Of a stretch of 64,000 bases of DNA, positions 18,270-29,148 are shown in pieces. The notes beneath the pieces were generated by a model. It was not told the DNA's origin and ran no database searches. It saw only the letters and a program-made list of their open reading frames with translations. Numbering within the stretch: the first letter of the stretch is position 1; every line of letters starts with the position of its first letter. The translations under genes were made by a program, and so were the position numbers. The stretch comes from Leptotrichia massiliensis (GTDB lineage: Bacteria; Fusobacteriota; Fusobacteriia; Fusobacteriales; Leptotrichiaceae). The DNA lies in contig NZ_FNVZ01000005.1 of assembly GCF_900104625.1 (NCBI RefSeq), positions 1,302,001-1,366,000 of the forward strand, read 5' to 3'.

Positions 18270-18335
18270 TTATCCATTGCATATTTTTGTAAAATGTAAA
18301 TTCTTCAGTTTCTTACTCGGGACTTCCTCGTTCAA
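18270..18335 (-). CDS. Possible leader peptide upstream of mgtE
   Basis: A TTG-initiated reading frame of 21 codons (NEEVPSKKLKNLHFTKICNG after the start residue) ending at TAA. A near-perfect Shine-Dalgarno GGAGGTGA lies 8 bases upstream. It sits in the transcribed leader between the promoter (18421-18449) and the mgtE start (18190). Translation of Mg2+-responsive leader peptides controls mgtA in enteric bacteria, so a comparable device is conceivable, but I recognise no family and the peptide could be a chance ORF. Confidence is for the ORF being translated. Confidence 0.4.
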   Translation of the reverse strand: MNEEVPSKKLKNLHFTKICNG

Positions 18336-18420
18336 AACATTCACCTCCATAAAATAGAAAATTAGCATAAATTCAAAATTTAAATTTTGTAAATCAAAAA
18401 AAGAGCTTTATGCCTATAAA

Positions 18421-18449
18421 ATTTTATCAGACAAAGCAGTTATTGTCAA
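18421..18449 (-). promoter_or_regulatory. Promoter of the mgtE pair
   Basis: On the minus strand TTGACA (18449-18444), 17 bases, TAAAAT (18426-18421). The leader that follows is about 220 nt and contains GCATAAA and TTTATGC, which can pair over 7 bp. It does not show the conserved bases of an M-box Mg2+ riboswitch that I would recognise. Confidence 0.8.
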
Positions 18450-18493
18450 TAAATTTCTTAGAATAGACTTTTTAAGTTTTTTAATAAAAAATA

Positions 18494-18516
18494 CCTTATT
18501 CAATCTAAGAATAAGG
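18494..18516 (-). terminator. Terminator of the copper operon
   Basis: CCTTATTC and GAATAAGG pair perfectly around a 7-nt loop, with T-runs on both sides. On the minus strand it follows copA. Confidence 0.75.
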
Positions 18517-18627
18517 ATTTTTTATATCATTTCTACAAGTTTGTAAATTGTTATTTATTAAAAGGTATTAAGTCATTTTCTATTTATAAATTATAATATT
18601 GTAAACTTCAACCTATTTTTCAAAATT

Positions 18628-20856
18628 CTATTTAACTTTAAAAAATTTCAATCTCAAAGCATTCCCCAAAACTGATACTGAACTAAACGACATTGCAAAA
18701 GCCGCTATCATCGGATCCAATTTTGGTCCATTGAAAAATGCATAAAATATTCCAGCGGCAAAAGGAATCCCCAGTACGTTATAAAAGAATGCCCAAAATA
18801 GATTTTCCTTTATATTTGTGATTGTCGCTTTACTTAATGCTATTGCACCCGCAACATCTCTCAAATCGTTTCTAATTAAGACAATATCAGCTGATTCTAT
18901 CGCAACATCTGTTCCATTTCCTATCGCAATTCCAACGTTTGCCTGAGCCAGTGCTGGTGAATCGTTAATTCCGTCTCCAACCATTGCAACAAATTCATCT
19001 TTTTCCTGAAGTTCCTTTACTTTCTGAGATTTCTGATAAGGCAGCACTTCTGAGATTACATCATCTATTCCTACTTGTTTTGCTATAAATTTTGCAGTTT
19101 TTTCGTTATCGCCAGTTAGCATTATTGTCTTGATTCCCATTTTTTTCAGTTTTTCTATAGCTTCCTTGCTTGTTTCCTTGATAACATCTGCAACTGCAAC
19201 AAGTCCCGCCAATTCGTTATCAATTGAAATATACATTGGTGTTTTTCCTTCATTTGACAAAATATCATAATCTTTTTGAGAAATTTCCACATTGATTTTT
19301 CGATTTTCCATAAGTTTTCTATTTCCAATTTGCACTTCCTTGCCTTCAAATGTTGCACGAATACCGTAACCTGGCATTGCCCTAAATTTTTCATACGGTT
19401 TAATTTCAATATTTTTCTCTTTTGCTTCATTTACGATTGCTTCTGCCAATGGATGTTCTGAATCATTTTCTACACTTGCAGCAATTTTTAACAATTCATT
19501 CTCGTCATAATTTCCATAAGCAATCAAATCAGTCAGTACAGGCTTTCCTTTCGTAATCGTACCAGTCTTGTCAAAGACAACAGTTTTAATTTTATGTGCT
19601 GTTTCAAGAGCTTCCCCGCTTTTTATAAGAATACCGTTCTCAGCACCTTTTCCAGTTCCAACCATTATCGATGTAGGTGTTGCAAGTCCCAATGCACATG
19701 GACACGCAATTACAAGTACAGCGATGAAAAACGACAATGCAGTAACCAATCCACTTCCACTCAGAAACCAAGCAATCCCTGTAATTATCGCAATCCCAAT
19801 AACAATCGGTACAAAATATGCCGCCACAATGTCTGCCATTCGAGAAATTGGAGCCTTTGACCCCTGTGCCTCCTCAACCAGTTTTATAATTTGTGATAAA
19901 ACTGTATTTTTACCAATTTCAGTCGCCTCAAATCTGATACTTCCATTTTTATTTATACTTCCTCCAACAACCTTATCCCCAACTTTTTTGCTTACTGGCA
20001 AACTTTCTCCTGTCAACATTGACTCATCAATCGAAGTCGCCCCTTCCACAATCCTTCCATCCACCGCAATTTTTTCTCCCGGCTTCACAATAACAATATC
20101 TCCAACTTTTAAGTTTTCAATCAGAACTTCCTTTTCCACTCCATTTTCAATAATTTTAGCCTTTTTAGGCTGAAGTCCGATAAGTTTTTTTATTGCCGAT
20201 GAAGTTTGACCTTTTGTTTTTGCCTCCAGCAGTTTTCCAAACAAGATTAACGTAATAATTGTACCAGCCGACTCATAATATAAATCCATATGTGCTTCAG
20301 GATCTACAGTTATAATTCTAAAAGTTGCGTAAATTCCATAGATTACCGCCGCTGTTGCCCCAATAGCAATTAATGAATCCATTGTTGGAGATTTTCTTAC
20401 TAAATTTTTAAATCCATGTGAAAAAAAATCTCTCCCAGCATAAATAATAGGCAAAGTCAATACAAACTGTGCCAACGCAAAATTAAGCGGATGTACCTTA
20501 GGATTCAAAAATTCAGGAAGTACTGCCCCAAGCATATGCCCCATCGAAATATACAAAAGCGGAATAACAAACACAATTGCCAAAATTAAACGATTTTTCA
20601 AACTTGTTATTTTTTCCTGATAAAGTTCCAGCTTTTTATCTTCCGTCATATCCTCAACCAGTCCATACCCAGCCGACTCCACTATTTCCCTAATTTTATT
20701 AAAATCGTACTTCTTCTCATCATATTCAATATTCAATTTTTCAGTTGCAATATTAACCGAAGCGTTAATATCATTATTTTTATTAAGTGCCTTTTCCACA
20801 GCATTAGCACAAGCTGCACAGTTCATCCCAGTTACTGTATAGTTTTTTTCTGCCAT
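18628..20856 (-). CDS. copA: Copper-exporting P1B-type ATPase
   Basis: A 742-residue Cu(I) efflux ATPase. One N-terminal heavy-metal domain has the metal site GMNCAAC (C13, C16). The transmembrane metal site is C385-P-C387, the phosphorylated aspartate is D429 (DKTGT), the actuator motif is TGES (272-275), and the hinge is [11 protein letters not shown]. This is the full set for a working CopA. The start is the ATG with GGAGG placed 8 bases upstream. It is the last gene of copY-copZ-copA. Its first 70 or so codons, and the DNA before them, are nearly identical to the copZ gene just upstream (306-bp tandem duplication). Confidence 0.96.
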   Translation of the reverse strand: MAEKNYTVTGMNCAACANAVEKALNKNNDINASVNIATEKLNIEYDEKKYDFNKIREIVESAGYGLVEDMTEDKKLELYQEKITSLKNRLILAIVFVIPLLYISMGHMLGAVLPEFLNPKVHPLNFALAQFVLTLPIIYAGRDFFSHGFKNLVRKSPTMDSLIAIGATAAVIYGIYATFRIITVDPEAHMDLYYESAGTIITLILFGKLLEAKTKGQTSSAIKKLIGLQPKKAKIIENGVEKEVLIENLKVGDIVIVKPGEKIAVDGRIVEGATSIDESMLTGESLPVSKKVGDKVVGGSINKNGSIRFEATEIGKNTVLSQIIKLVEEAQGSKAPISRMADIVAAYFVPIVIGIAIITGIAWFLSGSGLVTALSFFIAVLVIACPCALGLATPTSIMVGTGKGAENGILIKSGEALETAHKIKTVVFDKTGTITKGKPVLTDLIAYGNYDENELLKIAASVENDSEHPLAEAIVNEAKEKNIEIKPYEKFRAMPGYGIRATFEGKEVQIGNRKLMENRKINVEISQKDYDILSNEGKTPMYISIDNELAGLVAVADVIKETSKEAIEKLKKMGIKTIMLTGDNEKTAKFIAKQVGIDDVISEVLPYQKSQKVKELQEKDEFVAMVGDGINDSPALAQANVGIAIGNGTDVAIESADIVLIRNDLRDVAGAIALSKATITNIKENLFWAFFYNVLGIPFAAGIFYAFFNGPKLDPMIAAFAMSFSSVSVLGNALRLKFFKVK

Positions 20857-21242
20857 AATCTTTTCCTCCTTCATTTAGTACACTATATCTTAAATATGCT
20901 TATGTCCGCTATGTTCGCAATTACACTGCCCCTCCATCTTTTTATCTTCCGTCATATCCTCAACCAGTCCATACCCAGCCGACTCCACTATTTTCCTAAT
21001 TTTATCAAAATTATATTTTTTCTCATCATATTCAATATTCAATTTTTCAGTTGCAATATTAACCGAAGCGTTAATATCATTATTTTTATTAAGTGCCTTT
21101 TCCACGGCATTAGCACAAGCTGTACAGCTCATCCCAGTTACTGTATAATTTTTTTCAGCCATATTCTTTTCCTCCTTCATTTAGTACACTATATCTTAAA
21201 TATGCTTATGTCCATTATGTTCACAATTACACTGCCCCTCCA
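20631..21242. repeat. Tandem direct repeat, two units of exactly 306 bp
   Basis: Unit 1 (about 20631-20936) and unit 2 (20937-21242) align without gaps at a period of 306 bp (102 codons). I count about 15 differences over some 296 aligned bases. Each unit holds the codons for a CNCEH-GHKHI tail, a short spacer, the ribosome binding site and the heavy-metal domain start. Confidence 0.85.
20890..21162 (-). CDS. copZ: CopZ-like copper chaperone with Cys/His tail
   Basis: A 90-residue heavy-metal-associated domain protein. Metal site GMSCTAC (C13, C16), then an almost exact copy of the CopA N-terminal domain to about residue 72 ([10 protein letters not shown]), then a tail EGQCNCEHSGHKHI not found in ordinary CopZ. 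It would carry Cu(I) to CopA or to the repressor. The start is the ATG behind GGAGG. The gene is the middle member of copY-copZ-copA and appears to have been made by duplication of the copA start together with the end of copY. Confidence 0.85.
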   Translation of the reverse strand: MAEKNYTVTGMSCTACANAVEKALNKNNDINASVNIATEKLNIEYDEKKYNFDKIRKIVESAGYGLVEDMTEDKKMEGQCNCEHSGHKHI

Positions 21243-21663
21243 CACAATCACACAAAACTTCTTCCACAGCCGTTTTCCTCCTTTCCTCTACAGCCTTTAA
21301 AATCAAATCCAAGTCGTCAAAACTCAGTTCACTGTTCTCAATAACTTTCCCTATCATTTCTCCAACTTTCGTTTTACAAATTTTATCAAAAGTTCCTAAT
21401 ATATAACTGTTAGCAACTTCTTTTTCTGTAAAATCCGTCAAATAAATATACTTGTTCCCAATTTCCCTCTTTTTCAAAATATTCTTTTCCAGCAGCCGAT
21501 TCAACAGCGTCTTTATTGTAGCCTGTTTCCAGTTCATTTTCTCACAAAGCACCTCTGCCACAAACTTGCTCGTAACTTCGCTATTTGCCCACACAACACG
21601 CATTATTTCCCATTCTGCATCGGTTATATGCTGTTTTTTATCGATTCTGCAATTTTCTTTCAC
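21196..21663 (-). CDS. copY: CopY-type copper-responsive repressor (BlaI/MecI family)
   Basis: A 155-residue repressor. The N-terminal winged helix (ITDAEWEIMRVVWANSEVTS, about 13-32) is typical of BlaI/MecI/CopY. The C-terminus has the exact CopY metal motif CxCx4CxC as CDCVEGQCNC, then EHNGHKHI. In CopY, Zn2+ in this site keeps the dimer on DNA and Cu(I) displaces it, releasing the operator. It starts at a GTG behind AAAGGAGG. It is the first gene of the operon and would repress its own transcription through the paired operators at 21682-21728. Confidence 0.92.
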   Translation of the reverse strand: MKENCRIDKKQHITDAEWEIMRVVWANSEVTSKFVAEVLCEKMNWKQATIKTLLNRLLEKNILKKREIGNKYIYLTDFTEKEVANSYILGTFDKICKTKVGEMIGKVIENSELSFDDLDLILKAVEERRKTAVEEVLCDCVEGQCNCEHNGHKHI

Positions 21664-21681
21664 ATTCTTACCTCCTTTAAT

Positions 21682-21697
21682 GTTTACGTTTGTAATC
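21682..21697. promoter_or_regulatory. Copper operator 1
   Basis: GTTTACGTTTGTAATC. Same pattern GTTTACnnnnGTAATC as operator 2; the core TTACnnnnGTAA is a dyad like the CopY/BlaI operators. It lies between the promoter and the copY start codon. Confidence 0.75.
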
Positions 21698-21704
21698 TTT
21701 TTAC

Positions 21705-21740
21705 ATTATATAGTTTACAATAGTAATCGTTTTTTGTCAA
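21705..21740 (-). promoter_or_regulatory. Promoter of copYZA
   Basis: TTGACA on the minus strand (21740-21735) with TAAACT 17 bases downstream (21717-21712). A better -10 hexamer TATAAT lies at 21710-21705 but at 24 bases from that -35. Either choice puts operator 2 inside the promoter. Confidence 0.6.
21713..21728. promoter_or_regulatory. Copper operator 2
   Basis: GTTTACAATAGTAATC, repeating operator 1 at a centre-to-centre distance of 31 bp (about three helical turns), so two CopY dimers would bind on the same face of DNA. Confidence 0.75.
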
Positions 21741-21796
21741 GTATTTTTTTGTTATAATAATTTTACAGGGTTTGTCACTCTAAAAATAAATTAAAA

Positions 21797-21820
21797 TGTG
21801 AGAGCTTTTACACTCTCACA
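21797..21820 (-). terminator. Terminator of the lac operon
   Basis: TGTGAGAG and CTCTCACA pair perfectly around an 8-nt loop, followed on the minus strand by TTTTAATTTATTTTT. It follows lacG. Confidence 0.8.
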
Positions 21821-21846
21821 CGAAAAAATTCAAATATATAAATTTT

Positions 21847-23283
<1,437 letters not shown>

Positions 23284-24972
23284 TTAATCTTCAAATTGCG
23301 CTTGTACAAAATCTAATGCACCTTTACCGTCACGAGTCAAACTAATATATTGAGCCCCTTCGGTTTTTGCTAACTTAATTCCTAACTTATCAGTTTCTGC
23401 CTTCATATCTTCAAAATTTGATGCAACTTGCGGTGCAAGAATAACTAAATCAAATTCAGGAAGTATTTCACGATGTGCACCGTACCCACCTGCCGCAGCT
23501 TTAACAGGAACATTATGTTCTTTTGCCGCCTTATTTAAAGCATTTGCTAAAAGTCCACTTGTTCCTCCACCGGCACATAATACAAGTACATTTGTCTCTT
23601 TCGTTATATTATTTTGAACAACACCGGCTTTTTCAAGAATGTTATCTGCTTTTTTAGTGTTGAAATTTGCAGCAACTTTTTCTTTTAATTCATCATTTGT
23701 CTTTCCTAGACGTTCTTCCTCAAGAATCTGCTTATCGTATACTTTTACAAATGGATAATAGATAATAAAGTCTACAACGATTAAAAGCGCTGCTAAAATA
23801 AACGATAATATTTGAAGATTTGTCCCTAATATTATACCCAATGGGCCTGGAGTTGTCCATGGAAGATTAGCAGTAAAACTATTCATTCTAAGCACATCTA
23901 TAAATATTTTAAAAATCCACACATTCACTATTGGTGCAAGGATAAATGGTATAAAGAATACAGGATTTAATACAATTGGAGCACCAAATAGAATTGGCTC
24001 ATTTACACCAAAGAATGTAGGTACAGCAGAAGCACGTCCAATAGCCTTATTTCTCTTAGATTTACATAGCCACATAAACATAAATGGTACAATTAAAGTA
24101 GCTCCAGTTCCTCCCATTGTAACTATAAACATCTGTGTTCCTGAAGTCAAAATTTTATCTGCATGCTGTCCTGCTCTCATAAGATTTAAATTTACATCTA
24201 TATTAGCATAAGTAACAACTGCAATAGCTGGCTCTACAATTGAAGGACCATGAATTCCGACAAACCAGAAGAAAGCATAAGCTCCAAATATAAGAGTAAT
24301 TCCTACATATCCATCTGCTGCTGAAAATAACGGTCCAAAAAGTTTACCTACTGCTTCTGCAACTCCTGTTCCGATAAAGTGACGTACAAGAATCTCAATA
24401 ACATAAAGTAATACTATTGATAAAGTAAACGGTATTACATCTTTAAAAACTTGCGAAATATTAGGCGGAACTTCTGACGGCATTTTTATAGTTACTTCGT
24501 TTTTTACACAGAATTTATAAATTGTTACAATTATAAATGCTGCTAAAAATGCAGTTAAAAGTCCTTTTGTACCTAAAAATCCAGTTGAAATGCCACCTTC
24601 AATTGGATCTGCCGCTAATAACAGCAATCCAACCATTGATGCTAAAAGTGTAGAAAGATAATTAATTTGATTAGTTGCCGGCATAGAACGATTTACAGAA
24701 TCTGTTAATGATTTAGCCGTTGTTCCTGCTACTAAAAATGCTAAGATTCCCATAGAGTAACTGTATGGTTTCATTAATAAAGCCTCTATATTTTTTGGCC
24801 AAAAAAATCCAAAAGCATTTGGTACATAAGCAATTAAGATAAAAATACTAGAAAATAGTATAACTGGCATACCAGCTATAAAACCATCACGAATTGCTCT
24901 TAAATATATATTCCGAGATAATTTCTCAAAAAAAGGCTTTCCTTTTTCTATAAATTCAATCAGTTTTTTCAT
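23284..24972 (-). CDS. lacE: Lactose-specific PTS enzyme IICB
   Basis: A 562-residue membrane permease and phosphotransfer protein. The IIC domain (about 1-415) has multiple membrane helices and the family segment [13 protein letters not shown] (320-332). A linker leads to the IIB domain with the phosphocysteine C466 in [12 protein letters not shown]. It takes up lactose and phosphorylates it at C6 with phosphate received from LacF. Its start codon directly follows the lacF stop codon. Length and domain order match LacE of Firmicutes. Confidence 0.96.
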   Translation of the reverse strand: MKKLIEFIEKGKPFFEKLSRNIYLRAIRDGFIAGMPVILFSSIFILIAYVPNAFGFFWPKNIEALLMKPYSYSMGILAFLVAGTTAKSLTDSVNRSMPATNQINYLSTLLASMVGLLLLAADPIEGGISTGFLGTKGLLTAFLAAFIIVTIYKFCVKNEVTIKMPSEVPPNISQVFKDVIPFTLSIVLLYVIEILVRHFIGTGVAEAVGKLFGPLFSAADGYVGITLIFGAYAFFWFVGIHGPSIVEPAIAVVTYANIDVNLNLMRAGQHADKILTSGTQMFIVTMGGTGATLIVPFMFMWLCKSKRNKAIGRASAVPTFFGVNEPILFGAPIVLNPVFFIPFILAPIVNVWIFKIFIDVLRMNSFTANLPWTTPGPLGIILGTNLQILSFILAALLIVVDFIIYYPFVKVYDKQILEEERLGKTNDELKEKVAANFNTKKADNILEKAGVVQNNITKETNVLVLCAGGGTSGLLANALNKAAKEHNVPVKAAAGGYGAHREILPEFDLVILAPQVASNFEDMKAETDKLGIKLAKTEGAQYISLTRDGKGALDFVQAQFED

Positions 24973-25290
24973 TTATTTTGCTCCTCTTTTATATAATTCT
25001 ATTAGATGTTTCATTAATTCTTTCAATAATATTGTTGTCATTAAATGATCCTGTCCATGAATCATGATAAAACTCATTTCTAAATCTTCTCCAGCCGCTT
25101 CTTTAGCTAATATATCTGTTTGTGAATTATGAGCACCAACCAGACATTCCTCAGCTTCTTTTACTAACTTTTCTGCTTCCTCAAACTCTCCATTTTGAGC
25201 TTTATTTAATGCAATCATTAATTTAGATCTTGCATCTCCTGCATAAGCTACTATTTCAAATCCAATCATTGTAACATCTTCTTTAGTCAT
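24973..25290 (-). CDS. lacF: Lactose-specific PTS enzyme IIA
   Basis: A 105-residue helical trimeric phosphocarrier, the exact usual length. The phosphorylated histidine is H78 in [10 protein letters not shown], with the supporting H82. It passes phosphate from HPr to C466 of LacE. A GGGAG Shine-Dalgarno lies 6 bases before the ATG. It precedes lacE with no gap and follows lacD by 90 bp. Confidence 0.96.
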   Translation of the reverse strand: MTKEDVTMIGFEIVAYAGDARSKLMIALNKAQNGEFEEAEKLVKEAEECLVGAHNSQTDILAKEAAGEDLEMSFIMIHGQDHLMTTILLKELMKHLIELYKRGAK

Positions 25291-25380
25291 AATTCTCTCC
25301 CTTTTTACATAATATTTTTATTTTTCTAACTATATTTTTTCAATTCCTGATTTTGTTTTTTAAATTTACTATTTTTTAAT

Positions 25381-26358
25381 CTATTTTTCCTTCCAAGATG
25401 TTGCTGTTTTTTCAACCACTTCATTCAGTTCTTCAATATTCTTTCTTCCAATTGTATTCAACCATTCCACAGTCGCCTTTTCACCTTCCTTGGCAAACAC
25501 TTCTACTCCATTAGCCCAAGTCGCTCTTCCACACAATACTCCGTTAAATTTAGCACCTGAATCATGAGCAAATTTTAATGTATCCTGAAAAAGTTTTGCA
25601 CTTACTCCAGCACTTAGGTAAATATATGGCAATGATGTTGCTTCTTCCTGAAGTTTGAAATAATTTGCAGCTTCTTCTTTTGTATAAACAGTTTCTCCAT
25701 CACTAAACCCTTCTACAAATTTCATATTTACAGGAACTTCTACTTTTAAAACGTCAACATTGTATCTTGGATCTGAAAATACTTTCATTGCTTCAATAAC
25801 TTTTCTAGGTTTTACTTTTGCATATTCTGCTGTGCTGTTGTCATCAATTTTACAGTCGTAACTTAAAATTTCCAAAAAGAAAGGTATGTCTTCTGCAACA
25901 CATTCAGCTCCTACTCTTTCCATATATGCTTTTTTCTGAATATTAATTTCTTCACTTTCATCTACATCATAGTACAATAAAAATTTTACTGCATCTGCCC
26001 CTTCTTCTTTTAGCCTTTTAGCTGACCATTCAACAAGACAGTCTGGCAATCTTCCAACTGCATTTGCATCATATCCTGTTTTCTCATAAGCTAATAATAA
26101 TCCAGCATCTTTATCTCTAGCTTTTGCCGCATCCAGTCCGTATTCAGGATCTAGTAAAATTGAAGAAGAATATTTTGTTAAATGTTTTGAAACTAATACT
26201 TTAAACTCCTTTATTTGTTCAGCTGTTGCTTCAGATTCCTGATGTTTATTTAACATTTTTTTCAAGGCACCTCTTTGATCAATTGCTAGTGCTGATATAA
26301 ATCCATTTTTATCACTTAAATTTTCTAAATATTTTCTTTTTTGTTCAGTTAATTTCAT
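25381..26358 (-). CDS. lacD: Tagatose 1,6-bisphosphate aldolase (class I)
   Basis: A 325-residue TIM-barrel aldolase that splits tagatose-1,6-bisphosphate to dihydroxyacetone phosphate and glyceraldehyde-3-phosphate. The Schiff-base lysine is K205 in [10 protein letters not shown], at the position known for streptococcal Lac[18 protein letters not shown] (20-36) is the conserved N-terminal signature. It completes the galactose-6-phosphate branch of lactose breakdown. Fourth gene of the operon, 26 bp after lacC. Confidence 0.96.
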   Translation of the reverse strand: MKLTEQKRKYLENLSDKNGFISALAIDQRGALKKMLNKHQESEATAEQIKEFKVLVSKHLTKYSSSILLDPEYGLDAAKARDKDAGLLLAYEKTGYDANAVGRLPDCLVEWSAKRLKEEGADAVKFLLYYDVDESEEINIQKKAYMERVGAECVAEDIPFFLEILSYDCKIDDNSTAEYAKVKPRKVIEAMKVFSDPRYNVDVLKVEVPVNMKFVEGFSDGETVYTKEEAANYFKLQEEATSLPYIYLSAGVSAKLFQDTLKFAHDSGAKFNGVLCGRATWANGVEVFAKEGEKATVEWLNTIGRKNIEELNEVVEKTATSWKEK

Positions 26359-26384
26359 TATTTATTCCTCCTTATAAATTTCGT

Positions 26385-27317
26385 TTAATATTGAACTATC
26401 TCAATTTCGCTAAATACTTTTTCATAATTTTCCAAATTTACAAATCCTGTCAATTTTTCCATTGCATTTAGCATTCCTAACGTATTAGCCTTCTTCAATA
26501 AATTTTCATCACTTGCATTTTCGTAAATTGCCGATGTAATTCCTGCTACAGTAGAATCGCCAGAACCTACAGGATTTACAACTTCTATTTTTGGAATATT
26601 AACTTTATAAAATTTGTCGTTATGCTTTGCAAAAGCGCCGTCTGCTCCGAGTGAAACTATAATCCATTCAATTCCGTCAAATAATTCATTTTTCAAAGTT
26701 TCCTTCAATTCTTCGATGTTTTTTGATACTTCTTTTCCAATCAACTGCGATAATTCTTCTGTATTAGGCTTTATAACTTTTGGCTTATATTCATGCTTTA
26801 AAACTTCCAGCAACGCTTTTCCTGAGCAGTCAAGAACAACTGGTTTCTCATATTTATTACACATTTGAATCATTTTTGAATAATAATCATCTTCCAACCC
26901 ATTAGGTAAACTTCCAGAAATTGAGATAATTCCAACTTCCTGTACTAATTTTTCAAAATATTCCAAAAATTTTTCACTTTCAGATTGACTAATTATAGGT
27001 CCATTTTCCAAAATTTCCGTCTGATTTCCTTCGTGTAGAATTGCAATACAATTTCTTGTTTCCCCAGAAATTTCAAAAAATTTGTTTTCTATTCCCATTT
27101 CTGTTAATTTTTTCTGAATATCCATTCCTAAAGCTCCGCCTATAAGCCCTGTTGCGATAACTTTATCATCCAGCTGTTTTAGCACCCTCGTTACATTCAG
27201 TCCTTTTCCTCCTGGTGTCTTAATTGCTTTTGGTACTCTGTTTACAGTATCCAAATTAAATTTTTCCAAAGGATATGAAATATCAACAGACGGATTCATT
27301 GTTACTGTTAAAATCAT
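26385..27317 (-). CDS. lacC: Tagatose-6-phosphate kinase
   Basis: A 310-residue PfkB-family kinase making tagatose-1,6-bisphosphate. It shows the N-terminal signature [11 protein letters not shown] (about 37-47) and the C-terminal catalytic GSGDSTVAG with its aspartate base. The start at 27317 ([12 protein letters not shown]) is preferred because it matches the family N-terminus and has AAAGGGG upstream; a reading from 27359 would overlap lacB. The sequence alone does not separate it from 1-phosphofructokinases, but the operon does. Confidence 0.93.
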   Translation of the reverse strand: MILTVTMNPSVDISYPLEKFNLDTVNRVPKAIKTPGGKGLNVTRVLKQLDDKVIATGLIGGALGMDIQKKLTEMGIENKFFEISGETRNCIAILHEGNQTEILENGPIISQSESEKFLEYFEKLVQEVGIISISGSLPNGLEDDYYSKMIQMCNKYEKPVVLDCSGKALLEVLKHEYKPKVIKPNTEELSQLIGKEVSKNIEELKETLKNELFDGIEWIIVSLGADGAFAKHNDKFYKVNIPKIEVVNPVGSGDSTVAGITSAIYENASDENLLKKANTLGMLNAMEKLTGFVNLENYEKVFSEIEIVQY

Positions 27318-27331
27318 ATTAACCAGCCCCT

Positions 27332-27847
27332 TTAATCTTTGTATTCTCCTCTGTCCCATTTTTCCAAAAATTCTGTGAAAAAATCTTTATCAGTTTGTTT
27401 TGGATTTACAGTTTCTATATGTTTAATTTTAGCAATTAATTTTTCACTTTCTTCTGTTTTTTTATATTCTGCTTTTATAAATGCTTCTATTATGTCACAC
27501 ATTAACAATTCACCTGTTATTTTTCCTCCAAAACCAATTACATTTGCATTTAAATATTCTTTTGCATAAATCGCAGTTGTCATATCTCTTACTAATGCAG
27601 AACGTATTCCCGGCACTTTATTTACAGCATTATTAATTCCAACACCTGTTCCACAGATACATACTCCTAAATCAGCTTCACCACTTGCCACTGCTTCTCC
27701 TACTTTTTTCCCATAAATTGGATAATGAGTACGTGTAAAATCATATGTTCCAAAATCTAAAACTTCATAACCTTTTGATTTCAAGAAATCTGATACTGCA
27801 ATTTTTACATCTGTTACAATATGATCACATCCAATAGCTATTTTCAT
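27332..27847 (-). CDS. lacB: Galactose-6-phosphate isomerase subunit LacB
   Basis: A 171-residue RpiB/LacAB-fold protein, the usual LacB length. It contains [10 protein letters not shown] at the N-terminus and the catalytic-loop segment [20 protein letters not shown] (about residues 69-88). It forms a heteromer with LacA that converts galactose-6-phosphate to tagatose-6-phosphate. It lies 101 bp after lacA and 14 bp before lacC. Confidence 0.95.
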   Translation of the reverse strand: MKIAIGCDHIVTDVKIAVSDFLKSKGYEVLDFGTYDFTRTHYPIYGKKVGEAVASGEADLGVCICGTGVGINNAVNKVPGIRSALVRDMTTAIYAKEYLNANVIGFGGKITGELLMCDIIEAFIKAEYKKTEESEKLIAKIKHIETVNPKQTDKDFFTEFLEKWDRGEYKD

Positions 27848-27948
27848 ATTTTTACCGTCCTTTATTTTATTTCTTTATCGTTTTTTCAATTTTAAAAATT
27901 TTTATTTTTCATAGTAAAATAACCTTAAAATTAAACACAAAACATTAT

Positions 27949-28371
27949 TTAACACATCTTATTTAGCATATCCACTCTGATTTGATGTCTTCCACCATCA
28001 TATCCAGCAGTCAAAAATCCTTTTACGATATTTTTAGCAACTTCTGTTCCTACAATTTTTGAGCCTATTGTAATTATTCTTGAATTATTATGTCCTCTTG
28101 TCATATAAGCTGAACGTTCATCCGAAACTTCTGCCGCTACCATTCCTTTTATTTTAGTAGCAACCATAAAACTTCCCGCACCATACGCATCAAACACTAT
28201 CCCCAAACTATCATCGTCAGCTAAGACAGTTTGAGCAACAGCATACGTTGTTTCAACAAAATCTTTATTTTCTGACTTATCAACTACATCATATCCATTT
28301 TCTAGTAAATAATTTTTAATATAATCTTTTAACTCATTACCATCCACATCAGAACCTAATATAACTTTCAT
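27949..28371 (-). CDS. lacA: Galactose-6-phosphate isomerase subunit LacA
   Basis: A 140-residue subunit with the same fold as LacB but shorter, as expected. It starts [18 protein letters not shown] and carries the LacA version of the loop, [18 protein letters not shown], in which the LacB cysteine is absent. First gene of the lac operon, behind a TTGGAGG Shine-Dalgarno. Confidence 0.94.
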   Translation of the reverse strand: MKVILGSDVDGNELKDYIKNYLLENGYDVVDKSENKDFVETTYAVAQTVLADDDSLGIVFDAYGAGSFMVATKIKGMVAAEVSDERSAYMTRGHNNSRIITIGSKIVGTEVAKNIVKGFLTAGYDGGRHQIRVDMLNKMC

Positions 28372-28400
28372 TATTTTTCCTCCAATTTTTAATGCGTTTC

Positions 28401-28410
28401 ACTACGTAGT
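28401..28410. promoter_or_regulatory. Perfect palindrome ACTACGTAGT before lacA
   Basis: A 10-bp perfect palindrome with a central CG, the symmetry typical of LacI-family operators, between the lacA promoter and its start codon. Confidence 0.4.
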
Positions 28411-28450
28411 TACAAATTTTCAAATAATATATTATTTATCTCACAATTGA

Positions 28451-28479
28451 ACTATACCCCCAAAACACTTAAATTACAA
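28451..28479 (-). promoter_or_regulatory. Promoter of the lac operon
   Basis: On the minus strand TTGTAA (28479-28474), 17 bases, TATAGT (28456-28451), followed by an 80-base leader to lacA. Confidence 0.65.
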
Positions 28480-28508
28480 CACATCAAATCAGCTAAAAAT
28501 AAGCATTA

Positions 28509-28570
28509 TTTAGTAAACAAACTTTTTTAGTTTTAATTTTATATTTATTTAAAAAATTATTTTTAGTAAA
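28509..28570. promoter_or_regulatory. Paired TTTAGTAAA sites upstream of the lac promoter
   Basis: TTTAGTAAACA occurs at 28509-28519 and 28562-28572. The core TTTA(G/C)TAAA also occurs twice in the promoter region of the LacI-family gene (30241, 30262). It could be that regulator's operator or an activator site; in such AT-rich DNA chance is possible. Confidence 0.35.
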
Positions 28571-28826
28571 CAGAGAAATTTTTTCTTAATTTTTATTATA
28601 ATTTTTTTAACTAAAATGTAGTAATATTAGTTTTAGAGTAAAATATAAAGATATGATTATTATTTAATACTATTCCCCGTTTAAATACGGAATATTTAAT
28701 AAATTTTGAATTACATACTATATTAGTAAAAAATTAAAAGTTTTTGTCCTTAAATATAGTTTCTATTTTATAATGAGGTTTAGTATTAGATTATTTTATT
28801 TAATATTAGTTTTTTTCTTTTTTTTT

Positions 28827-28876
28827 CGCAGGATTGCTCATTGCCGAAAATCCTTATCTTGCAGTAAAAGTTTATC
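28827..28876 (-). repeat. 50-bp dispersed repeat, copy A
   Basis: Read on the minus strand it matches 37963-38012 with five differences in 50 bases (shared: TTTACTGCAAGATAAG and GGCAATGAGCAATCCTGC). It lies in a GC-richer non-coding island (about 28827-29020) inside the lac regulatory gap. A 64-codon frame on the plus strand (28773-28967) crosses it but has no ribosome binding site. Confidence 0.7.
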
Positions 28877-29120
28877 CAGACAATTAAAATTGTGGCAAGA
28901 TTGCTACGCAATACCTATGGCTAGACTACGACTTTTATTTGCCCAACTCCGAAACTCCTCCTTATAGTCGTCAAACAGTCGTGGTTAAACAAATAAAAGC
29001 TCCGTCGGTTTATTAGAACAAAAAATTATATTTTAATTATTTTGAAATACTAGGTTCTTATCCTTTGTTGGAAAAGTTTGTAATAAATTCGTTATTTAAA
29101 TGGGGATTTAGTTTATTAAT

Positions 29121-29148
29121 TAAAAAATGAGGACGCTTTTGTCCTCAT
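29121..29148 (-). terminator. Terminator of the LacI-family gene
   Basis: ATGAGGAC and GTCCTCAT pair perfectly around a 6-nt loop right after the TGA stop, followed by T6 on the minus strand. Confidence 0.85.

Noticed and set aside
18190..18449. M-box (Mg2+) riboswitch upstream of mgtE
   Set aside because: The leader is AT-rich and I cannot align the conserved M-box core; a covariance search would decide.
19568..20173. Long frame (201 codons) opposite copA
   Set aside because: Lies wholly inside copA in antisense; product rich in S, T, P and I as typical of antisense reading; no start signal.
28388..28402. Catabolite-response (cre) site, TGAAACGCATTAAA, near lacA
   Set aside because: Only partly fits the consensus TGWAANCGNTNWCA, and no CcpA is known from the window.
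28773..28967. 64-codon frame on the plus strand in the lac regulatory gap
   Set aside because: No Shine-Dalgarno, runs through the dispersed 50-bp repeat, and the product looks like translated non-coding DNA.
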